A DNA stretch of 10,438 bases from an uncultured Oscillospiraceae bacterium (GTDB lineage: Bacteria > Bacillota > Clostridia > Oscillospirales > Oscillospiraceae): contig CAKTUT010000054.1 of assembly GCA_934621665.1 (NCBI GenBank), positions 1 through 10,438 of the forward strand, read 5' to 3'. The position numbers were made by a program, and so were the translations under genes. Position 1 is the stretch's first letter. Each line of letters begins with the position of its first letter. Under the pieces are notes generated by a model. It was not told the DNA's origin, searched no databases, and saw only the letters and a program-made list of their open reading frames with translations. Of the stretch, positions 1 through 7,509 are shown in pieces.

Positions 1-7
1 AGTTCAT

Positions 8-34
8 ACCGCCCCGGATGCGCTCCGGGGCGGT
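8..34 (+). terminator. GC-rich hairpin, terminator-like, ahead of the glycosylase gene
   Basis: An 11-bp perfect stem (ACCGCCCCGGA paired with TCCGGGGCGGT) closes a 5-base loop (TGCGC). It is followed by CGTTAC, so the T-tract expected of an intrinsic terminator is poor. It probably ends, or attenuates, a gene that lies before the window. Only 34 bases separate it from the next start codon and I see no promoter there, so the glycosylase gene may depend on read-through of this hairpin. Confidence 0.5.
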
Positions 35-54
35 CGTTACATCTGACCGTTTTT

Positions 55-61
55 AGGGAGG
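55..61 (+). promoter_or_regulatory. Ribosome binding site of the glycosylase gene
   Basis: AGGGAGG lies seven bases before the ATG at 69. It fixes the start and shows that the gene is translated independently of whatever lies before the window. Confidence 0.8.
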
Positions 62-68
62 TATCGCC

Positions 69-1112
69 ATGACACATGACGAGCTTCTTGCGCGCCGCCT
101 GGCCGCGCATCACCTGAGCGTTTCTGCATCAGCGGTACAGGCCGCGCGCGACCTGTGCGGTGTACAGGCGCAGTTTCTTTCAAACGCGCTGCATGCGCTG
201 CGCATCCGCAGTGCGGATTTTACATCTGAGCAGGCACGCGCACTTCTGGTAAAAAACTGGACGCTGCGCGGCACGGTGCACATATTTTCGCCGGACGATC
301 TGCCGCTGCTTCTCCCCTGCGGCGAGCATTATCGCAGCAACGTCTGGGATGCGCCGAGCTTCTGGAATCAGCGCCCGGACTGGGCGCTCTCTCCCGCACG
401 GCAGGCAGAGCTGACCGCTGTGATTATGGACGCGCTGGACGCTGCACCGCAGACGCGTGATGCGCTGAAAGCGCGCTGCCGCGCCTGCGGCATGACACCA
501 GATGAGGAAGGCAGTATGTTCCACCCGTGGGGCGGCGGGCTGCGTGAGCTTTGCGAACGCGGCTTTGCCAATTACGTCGTCTGCGAGGAAAAGACGCTGA
601 CGTCCTGTCCGCCGTTTACACCGCTTTCGCGCGAGGCTGCCGCTCTGGCGCTTGCGCGCCGCTATTTTACGCACTACGCTCCCGCCACAGTTCACGACGC
701 AATGTACTTTTTCCACGCTCCGGCGCGGGAGGTCACGCGCTGCCTTTCACAGCTTCCGGTCACATCGTTTACACTGGACGGCAGAACGTATTTTTCGCTT
801 GACGGCGCGCCATCCAACGTGCCGGATATCCCGGACTGTGTTTTTCTTGCTGGCTTTGACCCGTTCGTGCTCGGCTATGAGAAAAAGGAAAGCCTGATTC
901 TCTCGCCTGCGCATCTGCGGCGTGTTTTCTCGCTGGCGGGAATCATCTCGCCCAGCATTCTGCTGCACGGACAACTCCGCGCCGTGTGGACGCGAAAAGG
1001 GCGCAGCCTTTCGGTTACGCCCTTTGAGCCGCTATCCGATTGTGATAAACGCCAAATCTGCCGCGCGGCAGAATCGCTCTGGCCGGACTGCGGCGTGCGC
1101 TTTTGTGATTAG
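69..1112 (+). CDS. Winged-helix DNA-binding protein, AlkZ/YcaQ-like DNA glycosylase family
   Basis: This 347-residue protein fits the HTH_42 family of tandem winged-helix proteins, whose studied members (Streptomyces AlkZ, E. coli YcaQ) remove alkylated bases and unhook DNA interstrand crosslinks. The family's catalytic Q-x-Q signature is visible as Q33-A34-Q35 within CGVQAQF, followed by the typical WTLRGTVHIF stretch (64-73). Near the C-terminus, FLAGFDPFVLGY (259-270) and the LLHGQLRAVWTRKG block (298-311) match the family's usual closing region. Q-x-Q is the AlkZ-like form; YcaQ-like members carry Q-x-D. The start at 69 has AGGGAGG seven bases upstream. The next gene is convergent and only 6 bases away, with no terminator in the gap. 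Family assignment is confident; activity on a given lesion is inference, since many relatives are untested. Confidence 0.85.
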   Translation: MTHDELLARRLAAHHLSVSASAVQAARDLCGVQAQFLSNALHALRIRSADFTSEQARALLVKNWTLRGTVHIFSPDDLPLLLPCGEHYRSNVWDAPSFWNQRPDWALSPARQAELTAVIMDALDAAPQTRDALKARCRACGMTPDEEGSMFHPWGGGLRELCERGFANYVVCEEKTLTSCPPFTPLSREAAALALARRYFTHYAPATVHDAMYFFHAPAREVTRCLSQLPVTSFTLDGRTYFSLDGAPSNVPDIPDCVFLAGFDPFVLGYEKKESLILSPAHLRRVFSLAGIISPSILLHGQLRAVWTRKGRSLSVTPFEPLSDCDKRQICRAAESLWPDCGVRFCD

Positions 1113-1118
1113 ACCGCC

Positions 1119-1454
1119 TCAGTCCTTTTCGCGGCCGACCAGCTTGAGCACTGCCATCAGCGCGCCGAACAGCACGCCGCCGATCGCCCAGATCACCCAG
1201 CTGTATTGCGGTTGACCGTTGCCGTTCGGTCCGAATGTGTAGTAGAGGAAAACTGCCGTCACCACCAGCCAATAGCACGCCGCTATTGCGCCGCGCGTGC
1301 GGCTTTTGGCCTTGCGTGCACGGGTATAGTCGCCGTCCTCCAAAAGCTGCTGCATCGCACCATTGATCGTCCCGGCATAGACGAACACCGCCGTGCCAAA
1401 TCCCGCCATCACCAACAGCAGGCAGACCGCCACGATATAGCCAAAATCCGTCAA
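1119..1454 (-). CDS. Small three-helix membrane protein, like the C-terminal half of membrane-anchored XRE regulators
   Basis: The 111-residue product has three hydrophobic segments at about 6-28, 56-74 and 84-105, joined by a charged loop (LLEDGDYTRARKAKSRTR, 37-54). The order of features (a helix, then LLEDGDY, then YWLVVTAVFL, then SWVIWAIGGVLFGALM) recalls the C-terminal membrane part of clostridial proteins that start with an XRE helix-turn-helix. No such domain is present here: the frame is closed by a TGA about 17 codons before the start. The only usable start in frame is TTG at 1454, with no good Shine-Dalgarno. TTG overlaps (TTGA) the stop of an 18-codon frame starting at 1506. It is either a free-standing membrane protein or the remnant of a truncated regulator. 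Its function is unknown. Confidence 0.6.
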   Translation of the reverse strand: MTDFGYIVAVCLLLVMAGFGTAVFVYAGTINGAMQQLLEDGDYTRARKAKSRTRGAIAACYWLVVTAVFLYYTFGPNGNGQPQYSWVIWAIGGVLFGALMAVLKLVGREKD

Positions 1455-1500
1455 CCGCCAGTTGCATTCGCCATTTTTTGCGGCAATTGGCGGACTTTTT
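1455..1500 (+). terminator. Imperfect hairpin with T-tract on the plus strand
   Basis: CCGCCAGTTGC (1455-1465) pairs with GCAATTGGCGG (1483-1493) with a single G-T wobble, leaving a 17-base loop. ACTTTTT follows on the plus strand. It is the first terminator-like element downstream of the glycosylase gene, 340 bases past its stop. On the minus strand the same inverted repeat lies directly before the TTG start of the small membrane protein and could mask its initiation region. The large loop makes this a moderate call. Confidence 0.4.
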
Positions 1501-1562
1501 CACCCATTTTTAGCTTATCATACCGTGCTGCGCTTCGCAAGCAGCTTTTCTTTTCGCCATAC

Positions 1563-1592
1563 TTGTCTGCGGCGGCGCGGATGTGGTATGAT
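1563..1592 (+). promoter_or_regulatory. Sigma-70-type promoter for the NAD synthetase and glycosyltransferase pair
   Basis: TTGTCT (1563-1568) and TATGAT (1587-1592) are separated by 18 bases, and TGG immediately before the -10 box supplies an extended -10 element. An A/T-rich run follows. The predicted transcript would start near 1599 and give a leader of about 43 bases, too short for a known riboswitch. No recognisable operator was seen. Confidence 0.6.
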
Positions 1593-1641
1593 ATAAAAAA
1601 TACGCTGCGCCGCACTGCGCGGCTACAAAGGATGAAGCACC

Positions 1642-3564
1642 ATGAAAAACGGTTTTCTCAGAGTCTGCGCCGTCTCTCCCGCCCTGCGGGTGGCCGACTG
1701 CGCCTATAACGCACAGATGACCATCGAGGCCATGCACCGTGCCGTGCAGAACGGCGTACAGCTGGCTGTGTTCCCGGAACTGGGACTTACGGGCTATACA
1801 TGCAGCGATCTGTTTTTGCAGCAGCCGCTTCAGCGCGCGGCCGAACGTGCGCTGACGGGTATTCTGGCGGCAAGCCGCACACTGCCGCTCGTCGCGCTGG
1901 TGGGACTTCCAGTGGCCGTTGACGGAAAGCTCTATAACTGCGCGGCAGTCATTTGCCGCGGTGCGCTTCTGGGACTTGTGCCAAAGACGCATATTCCAAA
2001 CTACGGCGAGTTCTATGAGCGCCGCCACTTCTGCCCCGCGCCGGATCGTGTGCGCACCATCCGCTTTGCCGGGCAGGACGTGCCATTCGGCACGAGGCTT
2101 CTGTTTTGCTGCGCGTCCATGCCGGAGCTTGTGCTGGCGGCGGAAATTTGCGAAGATCTCTGGTCACCGCTTCCGCCAAGCACCATGCACGCGCTGGCCG
2201 GTGCAACGCTTATCGCAAACCTCTCGGCCAGCGATGAGACCGTCGGCAAGGCCGGCTATCGCCGTCAGCTTGTCTCGCAGCAGTCGGCGCGACTTCTGTG
2301 CGCCTATGTCTACGCCGACGCCGGTCATGGCGAGTCAACAACCGATATGGTTTTTGCCGCGCACAATCTGATTTGCGAAAACGGTACGCTTCTGGCTGAG
2401 GCCAAGCCGTTTGAAAACGGCCTGGCCTGTACCGAGCTTGACCTTGGCCGGATGCGCGCCGAGCGCTGCCGCAGCACCACGTTTCAGCCGATTGACGCGG
2501 CGAATGCGGGCTATCAAGCCGTAGAATTTGACCTCCCGCCTGTTGATATCGTGCTCACGCGCCCCGTTTCGCCCACGCCGTTTGTCCCGGCAGACGATAC
2601 TGCGCGTGCTGAGCGCTGCGAGCTGATTCTGGCAATTCAGGCTGACGGCCTTGCAAAGCGTCTCGAGCACGCGCACGCGAAAACTGCCGTGATCGGTATC
2701 TCCGGCGGTCTTGACAGCTGCCTTGCACTGCTGGTAGCCGTGCGCGCCATGAAGCGTCTGTCCCGGCCGATGACCGACATCATTGCCGTAACCATGCCGT
2801 GCTTTGGCACGACGAAGCGCACACGCTCCAACGCGGAAATTCTCTGCGCCGAACTTGGCGTAAGCTTTCAGGAAATTCAGATTGCAAACACCGTCCGCAG
2901 CCACTTTGCCGACATCGGCCAGCGCGAGGATGTGCTGGATGTGACATATGAAAACGGGCAGGCGCGCGTGCGCACGCTGGAGCTGATGGATCTTGCCAAC
3001 CGCACGGGCGGCCTTGTCATCGGCACAGGCGATCTGAGTGAGCTTGCACTGGGCTGGGCAACGTATAACGGCGACCATATGAGCATGTACGGCGTGAACG
3101 CCGCCGTCCCAAAGACGCTGGTGCGCCACATTGTGCGCTATGAGGCCGACAACGCCGAAAGCGCAGCGCTCCGCACCGTTCTTCTGGACATTCTCGACAC
3201 GCCGGTCAGCCCGGAGCTTTTGCCCGCCAAGGAAAACGGTGAAATCGCCCAGAAGACCGAGTCGTTGGTCGGACCATATGAGCTGCACGACTTTTATCTA
3301 TACTATGTCCTGCGCTTTGGCTTCTCTCCCGCAAAAATCTACAAGCTGGCCAAGGCTGCCATGGGAGAGCGCTATCCCGACGAGGTGCTTCTGCACTGGC
3401 TCAAGAACTTCTACCGCCGCTTTTTCCAGCAGCAGTTCAAGCGCAGCTGTCTACCCGACGGTCCCAAGGTCGGCTCGGTGACGCTTTCGCCGCGCGGCGA
3501 CTGGCGGATGCCAAGCGACGCGTGCGCCGCAGTCTGGCAGCAGGAGCTGGACTCGCTTTCATAA
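1642..3564 (+). CDS. nadE: Glutamine-dependent NAD+ synthetase
   Basis: The enzyme makes NAD+ from nicotinate adenine dinucleotide, ATP and glutamine in the cytoplasm, the last step of NAD synthesis. The N-terminal half is a nitrilase-type glutaminase with the expected triad: Glu46 in FPELGLTGY, Lys115 in LVPKTHIPN and Cys170 in AAEICEDLW. The C-terminal half is the ATP-dependent synthetase, with the pyrophosphatase loop SGGLDS at 354-359 and GTGDLSELALGW further on. At 640 residues it is close to full length for the two-domain form (the Mycobacterium enzyme has 679). The ATG at 1642 follows AAAGGA (1627-1632) by nine bases. A promoter lies just upstream, and the glycosyltransferase gene starts 23 bases after the stop, so the two are probably cotranscribed. 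Confidence 0.96.
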   Translation: MKNGFLRVCAVSPALRVADCAYNAQMTIEAMHRAVQNGVQLAVFPELGLTGYTCSDLFLQQPLQRAAERALTGILAASRTLPLVALVGLPVAVDGKLYNCAAVICRGALLGLVPKTHIPNYGEFYERRHFCPAPDRVRTIRFAGQDVPFGTRLLFCCASMPELVLAAEICEDLWSPLPPSTMHALAGATLIANLSASDETVGKAGYRRQLVSQQSARLLCAYVYADAGHGESTTDMVFAAHNLICENGTLLAEAKPFENGLACTELDLGRMRAERCRSTTFQPIDAANAGYQAVEFDLPPVDIVLTRPVSPTPFVPADDTARAERCELILAIQADGLAKRLEHAHAKTAVIGISGGLDSCLALLVAVRAMKRLSRPMTDIIAVTMPCFGTTKRTRSNAEILCAELGVSFQEIQIANTVRSHFADIGQREDVLDVTYENGQARVRTLELMDLANRTGGLVIGTGDLSELALGWATYNGDHMSMYGVNAAVPKTLVRHIVRYEADNAESAALRTVLLDILDTPVSPELLPAKENGEIAQKTESLVGPYELHDFYLYYVLRFGFSPAKIYKLAKAAMGERYPDEVLLHWLKNFYRRFFQQQFKRSCLPDGPKVGSVTLSPRGDWRMPSDACAAVWQQELDSLS

Positions 3565-3574
3565 CAAAACCAAC

Positions 3575-3580
3575 AGGAGG
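3575..3580 (+). promoter_or_regulatory. Ribosome binding site that sets the glycosyltransferase start
   Basis: AGGAGG lies seven bases before the ATG at 3588. It decides in favour of this start over a longer reading from 3522, which would run back into the end of nadE and add 22 residues ahead of a complete glycosyltransferase N-terminus. Confidence 0.85.
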
Positions 3581-3587
3581 ACGCGCT

Positions 3588-4691
3588 ATGAAAATTCTTC
3601 TGCTCAGCTGCAGCACCGGCGAGGGGCACAACCACTGCGCGCTGGCCGTCAAGCAGGCGCTGGAGGCGCAGGGGCACACCGCCGAATTTCTCGATCTTCT
3701 CAACATGTTCGGCGATCCCGGCCCGCTCAGCTTTGATAAGGTGCTCAACCATATCTCCTCCAGAGCGCCCGACGTGTTCGGCATGATGTACCATGCCGGT
3801 CAGATGTACAGCGCCACCGGCGTCACCTCACCCATCTACCTTGCAAACATCCGCCACGCGGCACAGCTGCATGCGTTTATTCTGGAAAACTGCTATGACG
3901 CAGTTGTCTGCTCGCACCTGTTCCCAATGGAAACGCTGACATATCTGCGGCGGCACGATCATTTTACCGTGCGCTGCTATGGCATTCTGTCGGATTACAC
4001 CTGTATTCCGTTTCTGCCGGAGACAGACCTGGACGGCTATTTTCTGCCGCATGAGGAGGTTCGCCTTGCCTGCATCCGCGCCGGCATGGCGGCAGAGCGC
4101 CTGCATGTGACCGGCATGCCGGTCGCCGCGCAGTTCTGCACGTCCATGACAAAGCCCGATGCGCGCGACGTGCTGTCACTCCCGCAGGGCAAGAAAATTT
4201 ACCTGATTATGACCGGCGGCATCGGCTGTGGTGATGCGGTAACGCTCTGCAACGCCATCCGGCGCGTGCCGGATGAAAATTCGCTGCTTTGCGTTCTGCC
4301 GGGACACAACGAGCAGCTGCGCGAAGCGCTGGAACGCAGCTATCACGGCAGCGGCGTGATGGCCGTGCCGTTTACCGATCAGGTTGCATCGTATATGCAC
4401 GCGGCAGATGTACTGCTTTCCAAGGCTGGCGGCATCTCCAGCTCCGAAGCCGCTGTACTCGGCGTGCCGCTGGTGCACACAATGGCCATTCCTGGCGTGG
4501 AGACACTGAACGCAGAGTTCTTTGCCGCGCATGGAATGTCGTACTTTGCGAAAAACACCGACGAGGCCGCGCACTTTGCCGACCGGCTGATCTATGACGA
4601 AGCTGCCAGCGCGCGGATGCTGGCCGCGCAGCGGCAGAACCTGCCGCGTGACGGCGCGCAGCAGATTGTGGCGCACATTGCAGCAGGATAA
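3588..4691 (+). CDS. Glycosyltransferase of the MGDG synthase / UgtP type (GT28)
   Basis: The 367-residue protein has the two Rossmann halves of this family. The N-terminal half begins MKILLLSCSTGEGHN, the acceptor-side loop seen in monogalactosyl-diacylglycerol synthases and processive diacylglycerol glucosyltransferases, and includes SDYTCIPF (135-142) and GYFLPHEE (150-157). The C-terminal half holds GGIGCGD (210-216) and the nucleotide-sugar site around LLSKAGGISSSEA (276-288). Relatives move a sugar from a UDP-sugar to a membrane lipid at the inner face of the membrane. No membrane helix is seen, fitting a peripheral enzyme. It lies 23 bases behind nadE, probably in the same transcript, and is followed by a strong terminator. 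The family is clear; the donor sugar and lipid acceptor cannot be read from sequence. Confidence 0.9.
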   Translation: MKILLLSCSTGEGHNHCALAVKQALEAQGHTAEFLDLLNMFGDPGPLSFDKVLNHISSRAPDVFGMMYHAGQMYSATGVTSPIYLANIRHAAQLHAFILENCYDAVVCSHLFPMETLTYLRRHDHFTVRCYGILSDYTCIPFLPETDLDGYFLPHEEVRLACIRAGMAAERLHVTGMPVAAQFCTSMTKPDARDVLSLPQGKKIYLIMTGGIGCGDAVTLCNAIRRVPDENSLLCVLPGHNEQLREALERSYHGSGVMAVPFTDQVASYMHAADVLLSKAGGISSSEAAVLGVPLVHTMAIPGVETLNAEFFAAHGMSYFAKNTDEAAHFADRLIYDEAASARMLAAQRQNLPRDGAQQIVAHIAAG

Positions 4692-4696
4692 AAATT

Positions 4697-4720
4697 ACCG
4701 CCGGACACGCGTCCGGCGGT
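4697..4720. terminator. Bidirectional intrinsic terminator
   Basis: ACCGCCGGAC and GTCCGGCGGT form a 10-bp perfect stem with a 4-base loop (ACGC). On the plus strand it runs into TTTTCTT; on the minus strand it runs into AATTTTTA. It sits between the stops of the glycosyltransferase gene (4691) and the convergent permease gene (4725), so it can end both transcripts. Confidence 0.9.
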
Positions 4721-4724
4721 TTTC

Positions 4725-5609
4725 TTACAGGTTGCTCTGTCTCCAAGTGCTTCCGGCGCGCAGCGCGTTTGCCAGATTTGTGATACAAAGCAGCGTCACA
4801 ATCAAAAACGCGCCTGGAATCACAATCACCCACCAGCTGCCGGTCAAAAGCGCACCCTCGGCCAGTGAAAGCATACTGCCCCACGAGACAACCTCCAGCG
4901 GCAGGCCGAGCCCCATAAAGCTGAGCGTAGACTCGGCAAGGATGGCACTGCGGATGTTCATGACCACCATGAACAGAATCGACGATGCAAAATTTGGCGC
5001 AAGGTGACGGCCAAGAACGTGGAAAAAGCTGCCGCCCATCGCCTTTGCCGCCAGCACATATTCGCTGCTGCGCAGCTGCTGCACCTCGGTGCGCACCACC
5101 TTTGCGATACTTGTCCAGCTGGTCAGCGCAATGACGAGCGAAATACTCAGCACATTTGCCTTTCCCAGAATCGCCTGAAGCAGCACCGTCAGAAGCAGCG
5201 ACGGCACGCTGAGGAAAATTTCCGTTGCGCGCATCATCGCGGCGTCCAGCCAGCGCGGCGCGCAGCCGCTCACGCTTCCCAATACCACGCCAAGGAGCGT
5301 GGACAGCACCGTGGAAAACAGGCCGATGAACAGCGAAATGCGTCCGCCGTACCAGATCATGGAGAACACATCGCGCCCCATTGCGTCCGTGCCGAACCAG
5401 AATTCCGCGCCCGGCGCGGCGCTGCAATGCTGCAGGTCCATATACGATGGGTTTTTCGGGATAAACAGCCCGCACAGCGCGCATCCGAGCACAATCACTG
5501 CCAGCACCGCCGCCGACACCGGCGGCACTTTATGATACCACGGTATTTTTGGTGCGGGCTTGGGCGGTGCGGCAGGCCGAATGCCGACAAGGGTAAAGTC
5601 TTCTGTCAT
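4725..5609 (-). CDS. Opp/Dpp-type ABC transporter permease, C subunit
   Basis: This 294-residue inner-membrane protein forms half of the transport channel of a peptide/nickel-class importer. It shows the DppC/OppC hallmarks: an N-terminal cytoplasmic tail and first helix (about 31-50), the FGTDAMGRDVFS motif (72-83), and the EAA loop from EYVLAAKAMGG (183-193) to LAPN, which docks on the ATPases. Further helices lie near 88-112, 135-168, 207-227 and 258-283. The ATG at 5609 overlaps the TGA of the upstream permease gene by four bases (ATGA), and GGAGG lies seven bases before it inside that gene, so translation is probably coupled. It is the last gene of the operon; the terminator follows within a few bases. 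Confidence 0.95.
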   Translation of the reverse strand: MTEDFTLVGIRPAAPPKPAPKIPWYHKVPPVSAAVLAVIVLGCALCGLFIPKNPSYMDLQHCSAAPGAEFWFGTDAMGRDVFSMIWYGGRISLFIGLFSTVLSTLLGVVLGSVSGCAPRWLDAAMMRATEIFLSVPSLLLTVLLQAILGKANVLSISLVIALTSWTSIAKVVRTEVQQLRSSEYVLAAKAMGGSFFHVLGRHLAPNFASSILFMVVMNIRSAILAESTLSFMGLGLPLEVVSWGSMLSLAEGALLTGSWWVIVIPGAFLIVTLLCITNLANALRAGSTWRQSNL

Positions 5610-6610
5610 TGCGCCGCCTCCGTTTCCATGCTGTCGCGCGCACCGCGCAGGCGCGGGTCAATGCGCTCGTTGATCACCTGTGCCAACATACTGCACACGA
5701 TTACCACCGTGCCGGTCAGCATACAAAGCACCATCAGCAGATTATAGTCCTGATAGCGCGCGCTCTCATAGCTGAGCGTGCCAAGTCCCGGATAGGAGAA
5801 CACGCTCTCGACAATATACGTTCCGCCCAGAATATGCGGAACGGAGATGGCCATCAGGCTGAAATACGAAGGCATTACACCGCGCAGACAGTGCCGCAGC
5901 AGCACGCACCGGCGCGAAAGTCCCTTGCTGCGCGCAAGCAGGACATAGTCCGCGCGCACTTCCTCCAAAATGCGGTTGCGGATGAGATAGGCATAGTACC
6001 ACAGGTGTCCCATCACCACAACCGCCATCGGCAAAAGCAGATGCAGCGCCCGGTCGCCGACGTCATTCTGCCTGCCGATGGTATACGCGCCCGAGCTTGG
6101 CAGCACACGCAGCTGCACCGCAAAAATCAGGATCAGCAGCAGCGACAGCCAGAACTCCGGGATGCAGCTGGTCACCGTTCCGGCCTTGCACAAAAAGCGG
6201 TCAAGCGCACGATCCTCGTGCCACGCGCAAAGCGCGCCAATCGCCAGCGAACCGACAAAAATCAGCACAAAGCCGATGCCTCCCAAAATCAGCGTATACG
6301 GCAGCCGCACGCGGATGACCTCCCACACGTCGGTTTTATACTTGTAGGAAATGCCGAAATCGCCGCGCAGCGCGTTTTGCAGCCACTTGCCATACTGTGC
6401 CAGAATCGGCTCATTGAGTCCAAGACGTTCCTCGGCGCGCACCCGCTCGGCGGTGGTCATTTTTTCCACACGCTCGCCGTAATACGACACCAACGGGTCG
6501 CCCGGCGCAAGCCGCGCCACTACAAATACAATCAGCGACAGCAGGAAAAGGCTTAGCAGCAAGCTGAGAAGCTTCGCTCCATAGTAGGCGGCGGGATTTC
6601 TCTGTTTCAA
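5606..6610 (-). CDS. Opp/Dpp-type ABC transporter permease, B subunit
   Basis: The 334-residue partner permease has six predicted helices (about 14-34, 104-129, 142-164, 190-211, 248-270 and 290-313). It shows family signs of DppB/OppB: LAPGDPL after the first helix (34-40), LRGDFGISY (81-89) in the large outer loop, an EAA loop around ADYVLLARSKGLS (220-232), and the FSYPGLG block (271-277). The start is TTG at 6610. It is supported by GGGAGG (6620-6625) and by a four-base TTGA overlap with the stop of the ATPase F gene. Together with the C subunit it forms the channel. The substrate cannot be read from the permeases. Confidence 0.95.
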   Translation of the reverse strand: MKQRNPAAYYGAKLLSLLLSLFLLSLIVFVVARLAPGDPLVSYYGERVEKMTTAERVRAEERLGLNEPILAQYGKWLQNALRGDFGISYKYKTDVWEVIRVRLPYTLILGGIGFVLIFVGSLAIGALCAWHEDRALDRFLCKAGTVTSCIPEFWLSLLLILIFAVQLRVLPSSGAYTIGRQNDVGDRALHLLLPMAVVVMGHLWYYAYLIRNRILEEVRADYVLLARSKGLSRRCVLLRHCLRGVMPSYFSLMAISVPHILGGTYIVESVFSYPGLGTLSYESARYQDYNLLMVLCMLTGTVVIVCSMLAQVINERIDPRLRGARDSMETEAAQ

Positions 6611-7509
6611 CGCTTCTCCCCTCCCTCAAGGACAAAATGCCCCGGCGCGCGCTCCGCCATTGTACTGCCGCACAGAAATACACTTTCATCAAATGCCTGT
6701 AGCTTCCGTGCGCGTTCGCGAACCGGGTCAGGCAGCGGTATGGCCGACAGCAGTGCCTGCGTATACGGATGCAGCGGATTTTGGAACAGCTCCTGCGCCG
6801 GGGCAATTTCCACCAGACGGCCGTGATACAAAACGCCTACATGGTCGCACAAATACTCCACCATGGCAAGGTCGTGGGCGATAAACAAAAATGTAAAGCC
6901 ATGCTCCTCCTGCAAATGGCGAAACAGGTTGATAATCTGCGCCTGTATCGACACGTCCAGCGACGCCACCGGCTCATCCGCCACAAGCAGCGACGGCTCC
7001 ATGCAGAGCGCACGTGCAATGGCAGCGCGTTGACGCTGTCCGCCGGAGAGCTCGCCCGGATACTGGTCAAGATAGACCGCGTCAAGTCCAACGTACTTCA
7101 TCTGAAATGCCGCCTCGTCGCGGTAGCTGCCGCGCGGCGGCGTGATATGGTGAATGCGCATGGGCTCGGTGATGATGTCGCACAGCTTCATGCGCGGGTT
7201 CAGGCTGGATGACGAGTCCTGAAAAATCATTTGCCGCGAGGTCTCAAGCAGCTTCTTGTTCGTACGGAACTGCTTTTTGTCGCATATATTGATACCCTGA
7301 TAGAGAATCTCTCCCGCCTGCGGACGGCAGAGGTTCATGATGCAGCGCGCCGCGGTGGATTTCCCGCTGCCGGACTCGCCCACCAGTCCGAAAATCTCGC
7401 CGCGCCGAATCTGGAACGACAGATCGTCCAGCGCGCACACCGACGCGCCGCGTCCCAGTGGAAACCGATGCGTCAGATGCGAGACCGAAAGCAGAATTTC
7501 ACTGTCCAT
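6607..7509 (-). CDS. Opp/Dpp-type ABC transporter ATP-binding protein, F subunit
   Basis: This 300-residue cytoplasmic ATPase powers the importer with the D subunit. Visible motifs are Walker A GESGSGKST (44-52), Q-loop FQD (96-98), signature LSGGQRQR (154-161), Walker B LLVADEP (174-180, catalytic Glu179) and the switch His212. The PLHPYTQALL stretch (245-254) is typical of the oligopeptide family. The C-terminal extension holds a single cysteine (Cys280) where relatives usually have several. The ATG at 7509 is chosen because GGAGG (7518-7522) lies eight bases upstream and the family N-terminus begins there; a longer reading from 7677 would overlap the D gene by about 180 bases. The real start overlaps the end of the D gene by 11 bases. 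Confidence 0.96.
   Translation of the reverse strand: MDSEILLSVSHLTHRFPLGRGASVCALDDLSFQIRRGEIFGLVGESGSGKSTAARCIMNLCRPQAGEILYQGINICDKKQFRTNKKLLETSRQMIFQDSSSSLNPRMKLCDIITEPMRIHHITPPRGSYRDEAAFQMKYVGLDAVYLDQYPGELSGGQRQRAAIARALCMEPSLLVADEPVASLDVSIQAQIINLFRHLQEEHGFTFLFIAHDLAMVEYLCDHVGVLYHGRLVEIAPAQELFQNPLHPYTQALLSAIPLPDPVRERARKLQAFDESVFLCGSTMAERAPGHFVLEGGEKR

Noticed and set aside
1599..1641. Possible riboswitch in the nadE leader
   Set aside because: The leader predicted from the promoter is only about 43 bases and shows no aptamer-like folding.
2335..3288. Minus-strand open frame of 317 codons opposite nadE
   Set aside because: It lies wholly inside the NAD synthetase gene and has no motif or plausible translation signals.
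3522..3587. Extended start for the glycosyltransferase from 3522
   Set aside because: The family N-terminus begins at 3588 with a perfectly spaced AGGAGG, and the extension overlaps the end of nadE.
5609..6556. Plus-strand open frame of 315 codons opposite permease B
   Set aside because: Its composition (very high Arg, His and Gln) is that of a reverse-complement shadow of a hydrophobic protein, and permease B is unambiguous.
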